A stretch of 18,976 bases of DNA from an uncultured Bacilli bacterium (GCA_947627805.1 CANQXB010000008.1:1-18976); one strand, 5' to 3'; shown: positions 11,531 through 18,932, counted from the stretch's first letter. Notes: generated by a model from the sequence alone, not told the origin. Numbers and translations are program-made.

Positions 11531-13162
11531 TTGGAATTATATGATAACTTTATGCGTGTTGTTAGAGTAATGTGTTATGTTATTTATGCTAGACTTTCTA
11601 AAGAAGAACAAGGCAAAAGCAAGGAAGAACAAAGTCGAAGTATAAGAAACCAAATTGAAATTTGTCAAAAATACGTTGAAGAAGAGAAAAAAGCATATCC
11701 TAATTGCCAATTTGTAGAAGTTGCTATTTTAAAAGATGATGGTGTTTCTGGAACTACTTTTGATAGAGAAGATTTTAATAAGTTAATTAAATTAATTGAA
11801 AATAAACAAGTAAATATGGTTATTACTAAAGATTTATCAAGATTAGGAAGGGACCATATTCAAACTGATGATTATATTGAGAGATGGTTTCCAGAGCATA
11901 AAGTTCGTTATATTTCAATACTAGAAAACATTGACACTTTTGTTGATTCACCAAGTAATGAAGTTGCTCCCGTTATAAATTGGGGTAATGAAAACTTTGC
12001 AAGACAAACTTCTAAAAAAATAAGAGGAACATTTACTGATTATCGGAAAGTAGGAAAATGGACAGGTGGAGAGCCACCGCTTGGATATCAAATAGATCCA
12101 GATGACCCCTATCATTTTATAATTGAACCCAAAGGAAAAGAAATAGTACAAAGAATATTTAAATTAGCATTGGAAAATAATAGTCTTGATAATATTTCTA
12201 AAATTCTTACTGATGAAAAAGTCCCTATTCCCACAATTATTAAAGGAAGTAAAAGGAAATTAAATAAAACTCTTATTGATTTGTGGTCTCCTGATACAAT
12301 TAAAAGAATACTTGAAAATGAAATGTATCTAGGACATATGGTTCAAGGTAAAACAACTAGATTAAACCATAAATCAAAAATGATAATATATCTACCAAAA
12401 GAACAATGGAAAATAGTAAAAAATACACATGAACCCATTATTGATGAGAAAACTTTTAATAATGTTCAATTAATGTTTAAATCAAATAAAAATAAAACAA
12501 TAAAAACCCATGATTATCTTTTAAAAGGTATGATGAGATGCAAAGAATGTAATCATAGTATTGGAATTCAACATTATAAAGAGCGTTCAAATAATTACAC
12601 AGTTTGTAATTACTATCGGAAATACGGAAGCAGAAAAACAGTGTGTACCGCTCATAGATTTATTTACGAAAAGTTAGAAAAGTTAGTTTTAAAAAATATC
12701 AAGGAGGAATGCCTGCATTATGTTGATAGTCATAATTTTGTTGAAAAATTAAAAGATAAAAAACAAAGTAAACAATTACAAGTTGATTTAAAACTAAACA
12801 TTGATAAAAGTAATCGAGAAATAGAAAAACTCCAAAGACAGATAGATAATGTTTATAATGACAAGTTAGAAGGTGTAATTGATTTAGAACAATATCAAAG
12901 AGTAACTAAAAGTAAATTAGAAGCAATAGAATATGAAAAAAAGAAACTAAAAAATTATGAAGATGATTTAAATTCTATACTCAAAAAAAATATTATAGAG
13001 CCAGACTATTCAAAAATAGTCAAAGAATTTTTATCACTTAAAAAACCTAATAAATTAATGTTATTAAATTTAATTGATGTAATTTATATAGGTGAAGATG
13101 GAACAATAGATATACATTATAAGGTTCAAAACCCTTATAAAGAAAAAGAAAGGAAAAATTAG
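11531..13162 (+). CDS. large serine recombinase (integrase)
   Basis: The 543 residues show the full family layout. The catalytic domain has YARLS with nucleophile Ser23 and TKDLSRLGRD (99-108) carrying active-site arginines. A recombinase domain spans about residues 155-300 (NFARQTSKKIRGTF, GGEPPLGYQID). A zinc ribbon has Cys337, Cys340, Cys359 and Cys372, followed by a long coiled coil (about 395-490) and a C-terminal cap. Such enzymes join attP and attB without host factors and reverse the reaction only with a directionality factor. GGAGGG (11519-11524) lies 6 bases before TTG 11531; the ATG at 11527 is out of frame, and in-frame ATGs at 11552 and 11570 lack good ribosome sites. The att sites described here are its predicted products. 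The downstream gene starts one base after the stop. Confidence 0.92.
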   Translation: MELYDNFMRVVRVMCYVIYARLSKEEQGKSKEEQSRSIRNQIEICQKYVEEEKKAYPNCQFVEVAILKDDGVSGTTFDREDFNKLIKLIENKQVNMVITKDLSRLGRDHIQTDDYIERWFPEHKVRYISILENIDTFVDSPSNEVAPVINWGNENFARQTSKKIRGTFTDYRKVGKWTGGEPPLGYQIDPDDPYHFIIEPKGKEIVQRIFKLALENNSLDNISKILTDEKVPIPTIIKGSKRKLNKTLIDLWSPDTIKRILENEMYLGHMVQGKTTRLNHKSKMIIYLPKEQWKIVKNTHEPIIDEKTFNNVQLMFKSNKNKTIKTHDYLLKGMMRCKECNHSIGIQHYKERSNNYTVCNYYRKYGSRKTVCTAHRFIYEKLEKLVLKNIKEECLHYVDSHNFVEKLKDKKQSKQLQVDLKLNIDKSNREIEKLQRQIDNVYNDKLEGVIDLEQYQRVTKSKLEAIEYEKKKLKNYEDDLNSILKKNIIEPDYSKIVKEFLSLKKPNKLMLLNLIDVIYIGEDGTIDIHYKVQNPYKEKERKN

Positions 13163-13163
13163 T

Positions 13164-13460
13164 ATGAAAGAAGATAAAAATATAAAAGAATTAAATGCTA
13201 AAATTGATAATTTAATAAAAGAAAGCCAAAAGATTAATAAACAAATTTCTGATTTATACATAGAACTTGAGCAAAAATTAATTAGTAATGAATTTAAAGA
13301 AATTTTTTATTATCATATTAGAGGGCTTGATTTAAAAAAATTGGATTTTACTGATAATCATAAATACCTTAAAAAGTTAAAGACCAAAATTATAACAAAG
13401 TGTAATATAAAAGGATATGATTTAGGAAAATTCGATTTTAGTGATGATTTACTTAACTAA
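13164..13460 (+). CDS. coiled-coil protein with two pentapeptide-like repeats
   Basis: The 98 residues start with a basic/acidic coiled coil (residues 5-45, KELNAKIDNLIKESQKINKQ and on). Two copies of a GLDLKKLDF / GYDLGKFDF motif about 40 residues apart follow, the same LDLS-x-x-DF units as the pentapeptide protein at 929-1675. It starts one base after the integrase stop, with AAGGAAA as ribosome site inside the integrase gene, so the two are probably coupled. Small proteins in this position can be recombination directionality factors, but that is only positional inference. It is followed by a degraded piece of integrase coding sequence. Confidence 0.6.
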   Translation: MKEDKNIKELNAKIDNLIKESQKINKQISDLYIELEQKLISNEFKEIFYYHIRGLDLKKLDFTDNHKYLKKLKTKIITKCNIKGYDLGKFDFSDDLLN

Positions 13461-13462
13461 GT

Positions 13463-13549
13463 GATTTAATAGTCAAAGAATTTCTATCTTTTAAAATGTC
13501 AAATAAATTAATGATAGAAAAATTAATTGATAGATATATTAAGTTTTAA
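13463..13549 (+). pseudogene. remnant of a second integrase C-terminus
   Basis: In frame from 13463, the sequence encodes IVKEFLSFKMSNKLMIEKLI and then DRYIKF-stop. The intact integrase has IVKEFLSLKKPNKLMLLNLI at 13015-13074. DNA identity is high too: AATAGTCAAAGAATTT is identical in both. There is no start or upstream domain. It is a fragment of a related recombinase gene, left by recombination or duplication; the coiled-coil gene at 13164 now lies between the two copies. Confidence 0.75.
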
Positions 13550-13579
13550 TACTTATAAGATGAAAGGAAAGAGGAAAAA

Positions 13580-13963
13580 ATGAAAAAAATGGAAGATTTT
13601 AATGCCACAGATATAAAAAAATATGGCAAAAAATTAGAATATTTATCAAATGGAATAAATTATGTAAAAACAACTACAGAAGGAACTATATTGCCAGAAG
13701 TAGCCACTTGTGATGGCTGTTGCAAAGAAATTACTGAAGGTTATTTAACATGGTGTACTCATAGTTTTCTATGTGAGGATTGTTTTAATAAAATTAGAAA
13801 CTATACCGTAAATCCAACACAAGATTATATGCTTCAATTACAAGATGACCCAACTACTTATTTATGGTATATATCATATTTTGATAAAGACATTGCCGAA
13901 AAAGTTGCCGAAGAAAATATGAAATATTTAGAAAATCTTGGATTTAACACTACTACATTTTAA
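13580..13963 (+). CDS. small Cys-rich protein, putative zinc-binding
   Basis: The 127-residue protein carries a central cluster Cys44-x2-Cys47/48, Cys59-x-His61, Cys65-x2-Cys68 (TCDGCCKEITEGYLTWCTHS then FLCEDCF), consistent with a zinc-binding treble-clef or cross-brace finger. The acidic C-terminal half has aromatic stretches (TYLWYISYFDKD). GAAAGGAAAGAGGA precedes the ATG at 13580. It is the last gene of the element, 106 bases from attR, followed by a terminator that serves both strands. I do not recognise a family; a regulatory or accessory role in integration is possible from its place next to the integrase. Confidence 0.6.
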   Translation: MKKMEDFNATDIKKYGKKLEYLSNGINYVKTTTEGTILPEVATCDGCCKEITEGYLTWCTHSFLCEDCFNKIRNYTVNPTQDYMLQLQDDPTTYLWYISYFDKDIAEKVAEENMKYLENLGFNTTTF

Positions 13964-13978
13964 TATAAAAATTAATAT

Positions 13979-14020
13979 AAAAATCTAGTTTATAATAAAA
14001 ATATATTCTAGATTTTTTGT
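13979..14020. terminator. bidirectional terminator at the right end of the element
   Basis: AAAATCTAG (13980-13988) pairs with CTAGATTTT (14008-14016) around a 19-nt AT-rich loop, with T-rich tracts on both strands. On the plus strand it ends the element; on the minus strand it can replace the collagen-like gene terminator, which was moved to 35-58 by the insertion. Confidence 0.65.
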
Positions 14021-14048
14021 TTAAATAATTTTATATTACTAAAAAATT

Positions 14049-14075
14049 ATATGTGCCACTTTTAACCATTTGCAG
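14049..14075. other. attR: attR: right junction of the integrated element
   Basis: The arm ATATGTGCCACTTTT (14049-14063), spacer AACCAT (14064-14069) and core TTGCAG (14070-14075) are followed by chromosomal collagen sequence. Arm and spacer lengths equal those of attL. The element supplies Asn-Gly-stop (14062-14069 read on the minus strand), giving the interrupted gene a new end. Confidence 0.85.
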
Positions 14076-14805
14076 TATCTCCGGTTGGACCAGTCGGACC
14101 TGTTGGACCTGTTGGACCTGTCGGACCAGTATCACCAGTAGGACCGGTAATTCCCGTTGGGCCAGTTGGACCTGTCGGACCAGTTTCCCCAACTAAACCT
14201 TGAATACCTGCAATACCTTGAGGACCAGTATCACCAGTAGGGCCGGTAATTCCTGTTGGGCCAGTTGGACCTGTCGGACCAGTTTCTCCAACTAGACCTT
14301 GAATACCTGCAATACCTTGAGGACCTGTGTCACCAGTAGGACCAGTAATTCCTGTTGGACCCGTAGGGCCAGTATCACCAGTAGGACCGGTAATTCCCGT
14401 TGGGCCAGTTGGACCTGTTGGGCCAGTTTCTCCAACTAGACCTTGAATACCTGTGATACCTTGAGGACCTGTAGGGCCGGTTGCTCCGGTTGCACCGGTA
14501 GGACCTGTAACTCCAGGAATTCCTTGAACACCTTGTAAACCTTGAACACCTTGTGGTCCTGTTGCTCCAGTTGGGCCTGTTGGACCAGTGGCGCCACTTG
14601 GTATTACTAAATTTAAGATAAAGTTGGGAGAAGTACCTGTTATACTAGCACTTGCCGCACTTCCAGGAGCACCTGTAGTTACTGTTCCAATTGTAAAAGT
14701 TGCATTTATTGGAGTACCGTTATTTCCTCCACAACAACAACCAGTTGGAACATAATTTTTATTAAAATTATCAATTATACATCTTGCTCTTTGGACATTA
14801 TTCAT
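14062..14805 (-). CDS. collagen-like surface protein, 3' end replaced by the element
   Basis: The first ~70 residues form a globular head with a Cys-Cys-Cys cluster (PTGCCCGG) and TIGTVTTGAPGSAASASI leading into LNLVIPSGATGPTG. About 170 residues of Gly-X-Y triplets follow, almost all GPT, GDT, GIT or GPQ. Such Gly-X-Thr tracts form collagen-type triple helices in exosporium or surface filament proteins of Bacillota. A 33-residue unit (GET...GLV) repeats. The gene reads through attR and stops two codons inside the element, so the last residues are GDTANG instead of the ancestral GDTATGPAAA. The protein is thus almost whole. The ATG has a GGGAGG ribosome site upstream (minus strand). No membrane anchor or LPXTG motif is present. 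Confidence 0.85.
   Translation of the reverse strand: MNNVQRARCIIDNFNKNYVPTGCCCGGNNGTPINATFTIGTVTTGAPGSAASASITGTSPNFILNLVIPSGATGPTGPTGATGPQGVQGLQGVQGIPGVTGPTGATGATGPTGPQGITGIQGLVGETGPTGPTGPTGITGPTGDTGPTGPTGITGPTGDTGPQGIAGIQGLVGETGPTGPTGPTGITGPTGDTGPQGIAGIQGLVGETGPTGPTGPTGITGPTGDTGPTGPTGPTGPTGPTGDTANG
14181..14438 (-). repeat. 99-bp repeats in the collagen-like gene
   Basis: The unit starting CAGTTTC(C/T)CCAACTA recurs at 14181 and 14280 (99 bp apart) and at 14424 (144 bp, five extra triplets). It encodes 11 Gly-X-Y triplets. Copies differ only at third positions or single sites, so recent slippage or gene conversion is likely and length variation between strains is expected. Confidence 0.8.
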
Positions 14806-14862
14806 ATTTAGCCTCCCAATATAAAATATGAATAATTTAAGTCTTTTGAAAATTATATTAAC

Positions 14863-15984
14863 CTATAGTTTTTTTAAATTGTTATAACAATCCTTAAATA
14901 TTTTTAAAAATTCTTCTAATTCTTCTTTAGTAGTTAAAGGAGAAATACTAATACGAAGACTTGAGCGAGCTCTTTCTATATCTTTTGTTAAACTGTAAAC
15001 ACTTTCACTATAAGCCTCATTATCACTACAAGCTGTTTTTGTAGAAACATAAACATCTTTATTTTCTAAAGCATGCATAAAAGTTTCCGCTTTAATACCT
15101 ATTATACTAATATTTAAAATATGAGGTAAACAGTGGGTATTACTATTAATAAAAACATCTTTATATTGGTTTAAATTATCTTTTAAGTAATTATTTAATT
15201 CTAAAACATAATTGTAATTAGCCTCAATATTTTCTAAAACTAATCTTAAAGCTTTCGCAAATGAAGCAATTAAAGGATGACAAGGAGTACCACTGCGATA
15301 GATAGTGGTAGATTTTCCTCCATGAATTAAAGGAGTTAATTCTAAATTTTTATTTTTTATTAAAGCTCCAATTCCTTTAATACCATAAATTTTATGAGCG
15401 GAAAAAGAAACTAAATCAATATTATCTAAATTAACTTTTATTTTGCCAATACTTTGAGTCATATCAACATGTAAATAACATTTAGGGTAGTCTTTTAAAA
15501 TATTACTAATTTCTTCAATAGGCATTATAAGACCTGTTTCACTATTAACATGGGTAATAGTTACTAAAATAGTATCATCTCTTAATAAACTTTTAAAATG
15601 TTTTAAATCTATTAAACCATTTTCATCTTCTTTTATATAATCAATTTCAAATCCTAAAGTTTTTAAATATTCTAAAGATTCTTTAACGGAAGAATGTTCA
15701 TAATTACTTGTAATAATATGTTTTCCTCTGTTTTGATATTTAAAAGCAATTCCTTTAATAGCTAAGTTATTAGCTTCCGTAGAACCACTTGTATAAATGA
15801 TTTCTTTATTCTTTAAATTTAAAAGATTACTAATTTGTTTAGTAGCTTCTAGAATTAAACTTTGAGCCTTTGTTCCGAGTTTATGTAAAGAATTAGCATT
15901 ACCAGTGATTAATGAAGCTTTATTAAATGAATCTAAAACTTCACTTTTAACGGGAGTTGTGGCACTATAATCGAGATAAATCAT
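14863..15984 (-). CDS. cysteine desulfurase (NifS/IscS family)
   Basis: This is a 373-residue PLP enzyme that releases sulfur from cysteine as an enzyme-bound persulfide. MIYLDYSATTP is the usual start. TSGSTEANNLA binds cofactor phosphate, His97 (YEHSS) stacks on the ring, Asp174 (HVD) contacts the pyridine nitrogen, and Lys198 in SFSAHKIYG is the Schiff-base lysine. Cys319 (TKTACSD) is the persulfide-forming residue. AAGGACC lies 5 bases before the ATG. It could supply sulfur for Fe-S clusters, tRNA thiolation (with ThiI or MnmA) or other cofactors; no partner such as iscU, sufU or thiI is next to it, so the specific pathway is open. It stands alone on the minus strand, divergent from the glycosyltransferase. 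Confidence 0.92.
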   Translation of the reverse strand: MIYLDYSATTPVKSEVLDSFNKASLITGNANSLHKLGTKAQSLILEATKQISNLLNLKNKEIIYTSGSTEANNLAIKGIAFKYQNRGKHIITSNYEHSSVKESLEYLKTLGFEIDYIKEDENGLIDLKHFKSLLRDDTILVTITHVNSETGLIMPIEEISNILKDYPKCYLHVDMTQSIGKIKVNLDNIDLVSFSAHKIYGIKGIGALIKNKNLELTPLIHGGKSTTIYRSGTPCHPLIASFAKALRLVLENIEANYNYVLELNNYLKDNLNQYKDVFINSNTHCLPHILNISIIGIKAETFMHALENKDVYVSTKTACSDNEAYSESVYSLTKDIERARSSLRISISPLTTKEELEEFLKIFKDCYNNLKKL

Positions 15985-16064
15985 AATAGGTCCTTCTTTC
16001 TTAATAGAAAATTATAACATATTTTAAAGTAATTAGGGTAGATTTATTACCCAAAAAAGTTCTT

Positions 16065-16093
16065 TTGACATAAAATATGCTAGGTGATATTTT
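16065..16093 (+). promoter_or_regulatory. promoter of the glycosyltransferase gene
   Basis: TTGACA (16065-16070) and TATTTT (16088-16093) are 17 bases apart, with TGA before the -10. It overlaps the first codons of the longest open frame (ATG 16077), which argues that translation starts downstream. AGGTGAT in the same stretch can also be read as a ribosome site, so promoter and start calls compete here. Confidence 0.55.
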
Positions 16094-17171
16094 GAAAGAT
16101 TATAAAGTGTGTGTTTATGCGATTGCCAAAAATGAAGAACAATTTGTCCGTCGTTGGGTTAATTCTTTAAAAGAGGCTGATAAAATTATTGTTTTAGATA
16201 CAGGTTCAACTGATAATACAGTGGGTTTACTAAAAGATTTAGGAGTTGAAGTTCATACGCAAATATTTGCTCCTTGGCGATTTGATGATGCGCGAAATGC
16301 CTCCCTTGCTTTAGTGCCTAAAGATTATGATATTTGTATTTGCATTGATTTAGATGAAATAATGGTTGAAGGTTGGAAAAAAGAATTGTTAAGTGTTTGG
16401 AATGATGGTGTAACTAGAGTAAGATATAATTATAATTGGTCATTTGATGAATATGGTCATCCGGGAACCAGTTTTTTAAGTAATAAAATTCATAAAAATG
16501 GTTATTATAAGTGGACTCATCCTGTTCATGAAGTTTTAACTCCTTTAAAAGAAGAAAAAGAAGTTTTATGTAAAGGGATTACTATTAATCATTACCCTGA
16601 TAGTACTAAACCAAGAAGTTCTTATTTGCCTCTTTTAGAATTAAGTGTTAAAGAAGACCCTGAAGATGACAGGAATATGCACTATTTAGGAAGAGAGTAT
16701 ATGTATTATCGTAAGTGGGATGAGGCTATTGCTACTTTAAAGAAACATTTAAATTTAAAAAAAGCGACATGGAAAGATGAAAGAGCGGCTTCCATGCGTT
16801 TTATTGGCAGATGTTATAAAGCTAAGGAAGAAATAGATGAAGCTATTAATTGGTATGAAATGGCTATAAAAGAAGCCCCTTATTTAAGAGAAGGTTATGT
16901 TGAACTGGCTTTTATTTATTATGAAAAAGAAGAATATTTGAAAGCTTATGATTATTTAAGAAAAGCTTTAGAAATAAAAGAAAAGAGTAATTCTTATATT
17001 AATGAAGAATTTGCCTGGAATGCTTTTATTTATGATTTAATAAGTATTTGTGCTTTTAATTTAGGTTATTATGAAGAAAGTGTTTCCTATGTTAAAAAAG
17101 CTTTATCTTTAGATAAAAATAATATAAGATTGCAACTTAATTTAGAACAAATGGAAAAGTATGTAAGTTAA
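16092..17171 (+). CDS. family-2 glycosyltransferase with helical-repeat C-terminus
   Basis: A GT-A fold opens with VCVYAIAKNEEQFVRRW. DTGSTDNT (residues 36-43 from 16092) binds the nucleotide sugar, WRFDDARN follows, and DLDE (86-89) is the metal-binding DxD region. The second half (about residues 195-355) consists of TPR-like helical pairs (e.g. EAINWYEMAIKEAPYLREGY, EEYLKAYDYLRKALEI, ESVSYVKKALSLDKNN). This pairing is known from glycan- or glycoprotein-modifying enzymes. It has no membrane segment, so it acts in the cytoplasm, probably on cell-surface polymers or proteins. TTG 16092, preceded by AGGTGAT, keeps the first beta strand; ATG 16077 lacks a ribosome site and overlaps a promoter; GTG 16107 is a further option. 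Its substrate is unknown, though the collagen-like protein is a nearby candidate. Confidence 0.85.
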   Translation: MKDYKVCVYAIAKNEEQFVRRWVNSLKEADKIIVLDTGSTDNTVGLLKDLGVEVHTQIFAPWRFDDARNASLALVPKDYDICICIDLDEIMVEGWKKELLSVWNDGVTRVRYNYNWSFDEYGHPGTSFLSNKIHKNGYYKWTHPVHEVLTPLKEEKEVLCKGITINHYPDSTKPRSSYLPLLELSVKEDPEDDRNMHYLGREYMYYRKWDEAIATLKKHLNLKKATWKDERAASMRFIGRCYKAKEEIDEAINWYEMAIKEAPYLREGYVELAFIYYEKEEYLKAYDYLRKALEIKEKSNSYINEEFAWNAFIYDLISICAFNLGYYEESVSYVKKALSLDKNNIRLQLNLEQMEKYVS

Positions 17172-17181
17172 AAGAAAAAAT

Positions 17182-17206
17182 AACCCGATTTAATCGGGTT
17201 TTAAAA
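17182..17206. terminator. bidirectional terminator
   Basis: AACCCGA (17182-17188) pairs with TCGGGTT (17194-17200), loop of 5, followed by TTTT on the plus strand and by a T-rich run on the minus strand. It separates the glycosyltransferase and sortase genes, which converge. Confidence 0.9.
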
Positions 17207-17213
17207 TGACATT

Positions 17214-18809
17214 TTATTGCTCTAATAAGACAGCATGGATAACTAATCTATTTTTACCATTATTAGAACAAGTTGATAAAGTTAATATTTTATCACTACT
17301 AGATACAGGAGTATTAAAATTATAAATACTGCGGTCAATAATTAAATCTAAAAATTCTTGAAATCTCTCTTGGGAACTAAAACTAGCAATTAAATAATCA
17401 TTAGTATTAGGAACTACATAAATAGAGAATATTTTCCATTTTAATTTTTCATATATAGTATCAAATTCAATTATTTGATTTTCTTCTTTTTTATACCAAT
17501 TTGAATATTTAGTTTTATATAGTGTTCCAAACATAACGCCACTATAATACATATTATGACCAAAGATAATAGTATTTTGGCTTAAATTAACGGCATCAGC
17601 TCGATAATCCATAAATATCCAACCACTTGGGTCTTTTTTCTTTTTAAAGTTTTTATCTAAATAATAATCATTATCGCTAGCTTGAACTACGGGATAATCA
17701 ACATTAGTATTATTTACTTTTAACCAACCAACAGTATCTTTATTAATTTCTAAAAGACTATAAACATCTTCATTAATTGTTTTTTCTTTTTCCTCTTCAT
17801 TATTTATATTATTATCAGGAATTATTTCTATATTATCATCATTATCATCAGTTTTTACATTTTTCGCAATAACATCACTAATATCTTTTTGAATTTCTTC
17901 AACTTTTTGCATAGAAGAATAATTAGAAAAGAAAACATAAAAAACTAAAGAAGAAATTAAAATTAAAGAAATATAGATACAAGCTTTAATCGTATTAATA
18001 TTCATTTGATTCATTAAGTTATCTTGTAAATAATCTTTAGAATAATCAATCTTAAATAAAATATGATTAGTTCGACTATTTTTCTTATTAATCTTTTTTA
18101 AATATTCAATTAGTTCAATATCACTAATATTTTGTTCTAGATGAATTTTAATATTTTTAAGTTTTAAAGAATAAAGAATTTTTAAAATATTTTCAATATC
18201 ATTTTTATTTAAATTGCTAACATAGATATTTTTTAAATATTTATTGATTTTCATAAAAGATAAGAAATCTTCTTCATCTTCTTTAGAAAAAGGTAATTTT
18301 AAATAAATAGAAGTTTTATAATAAATAGAAGAGAAGTTTTCCATATTATTTTCTTTCATGAAATTACTTAAGAAAAGAATTTCATTTCGGGAAGAAACAT
18401 TGATACCTTCTTTATCTAACATTTCTAATAAATAAGTTGGTAAATTATAAATTGATATATATTTAATAGTATTTGTTTTAATAATTTTTTCCGTTATTTT
18501 ATAAGTTAAAACTGATTCTTCTAAAAGATGTAAATTAATTAATTTAGATATATTTTTTGTAACATTTAAAACTAAAGGAGCAATTTTAAATTCTTTAATG
18601 ACTAAAGTATTAATATTATAAGAATTAATTAGTTCTTTTAAAAAGTTATTAACTATTTTTTCATTTTCTAAAAGATATTCATCACTAAAAGCTAGTTCGT
18701 TTTGACTAATTACATTAGTATTTATAAGACTTTTTTGTTCTTGCTTTAATCTTTTTTTCTCTTGAACAAATAGTTTATTATCTTTTATTTGAAATAATAC
18801 TTTTATCAT
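17214..18809 (-). CDS. class-B-type sortase with large cytoplasmic N-terminal region
   Basis: Residues 345-531 form a sortase domain: His418 (IIFGHNM), catalytic Cys514 (LTLSTC) and Arg521 (NRLVIHAV), with NVDYPVVQASDNDYYL and GWIFMDYR near the start of the fold as in class B enzymes. A transmembrane helix lies at about 274-294 (ACIYISLILISSLVFYVFF), and an acidic Asn/Asp/Glu-rich linker (about 318-347) joins it to the domain. The first ~270 residues are soluble, helical and Lys/Leu/Ile-rich and have no match I recognise; typical sortase B has about 220-250 residues in total. I chose ATG 18809, 9 bases after GGAGA; the longer frame up to 18872 has no ribosome site. The enzyme would cut a sorting signal and link the protein to peptidoglycan or pilin; no substrate with such a motif is in the window. 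Confidence 0.87.
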   Translation of the reverse strand: MIKVLFQIKDNKLFVQEKKRLKQEQKSLINTNVISQNELAFSDEYLLENEKIVNNFLKELINSYNINTLVIKEFKIAPLVLNVTKNISKLINLHLLEESVLTYKITEKIIKTNTIKYISIYNLPTYLLEMLDKEGINVSSRNEILFLSNFMKENNMENFSSIYYKTSIYLKLPFSKEDEEDFLSFMKINKYLKNIYVSNLNKNDIENILKILYSLKLKNIKIHLEQNISDIELIEYLKKINKKNSRTNHILFKIDYSKDYLQDNLMNQMNINTIKACIYISLILISSLVFYVFFSNYSSMQKVEEIQKDISDVIAKNVKTDDNDDNIEIIPDNNINNEEEKEKTINEDVYSLLEINKDTVGWLKVNNTNVDYPVVQASDNDYYLDKNFKKKKDPSGWIFMDYRADAVNLSQNTIIFGHNMYYSGVMFGTLYKTKYSNWYKKEENQIIEFDTIYEKLKWKIFSIYVVPNTNDYLIASFSSQERFQEFLDLIIDRSIYNFNTPVSSSDKILTLSTCSNNGKNRLVIHAVLLEQ

Positions 18810-18875
18810 TTTTTCTATTCTCCTATTAATATAATAACACAATTTGACACATTTTAATAAAAAAACTTTCAAAAA

Positions 18876-18905
18876 TTGTAGATTTTTGTATTTTTATGAT
18901 ATAAT
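18876..18905 (+). promoter_or_regulatory. promoter facing out of the window
   Basis: TTGTAG (18876-18881) and TATAAT (18900-18905) are 18 bases apart, with TGA before the -10 (extended -10). Transcription would start near 18912 and run right. The same region also lies upstream of the sortase on the other strand. Confidence 0.65.
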
Positions 18906-18932
18906 CTTGAATTTATCAGTTGTTAATAATAA

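Larger units (their letters stand above)
77..14075. mobile_element. 14-kb serine-integrase element integrated in a collagen-like gene
   Basis: The limits are set by the shared core TTGCAG (77-82 and 14070-14075) and by 16-bp inverted repeats just inside it (88-103 and 14049-14064). Deleting one core plus the interior heals the interrupted collagen-like reading frame, direct evidence of insertion rather than a guess from gene content. The element encodes a large serine recombinase (11531-13162), a small resolvase-like recombinase, a PcfK/PcfJ pair, a DnaD-domain protein, a RecA paralogue and cargo. No relaxase, coupling protein, type IV secretion or phage structural gene is visible, so it may be mobilisable, a satellite, or excision-only. 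The exact strand-exchange dinucleotide cannot be fixed from one side. Confidence 0.9.

Noticed and set aside
11948..12151. 67-residue minus-strand frame.
   Set aside because: Antisense to the conserved recombinase domain of the integrase; hydrophobic composition comes from the reverse of Lys/Asn codons.
13070..13261. 63-residue minus-strand frame.
   Set aside because: Antisense across the integrase end and the next gene; no start signals.
77..14075. Prophage.
   Set aside because: No capsid, terminase, portal, tail or lysis gene is visible in 14 kb.
14062..14805. Regular short repeats that could be taken for a CRISPR array.
   Set aside because: They are in-frame Gly-X-Y codons of a single open gene with a globular head; there are no unique spacers and no cas genes.
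18810..18872. N-terminal extension of the sortase frame.
   Set aside because: It has no ribosome site, whereas ATG 18809 is preceded by GGAGA at good spacing.
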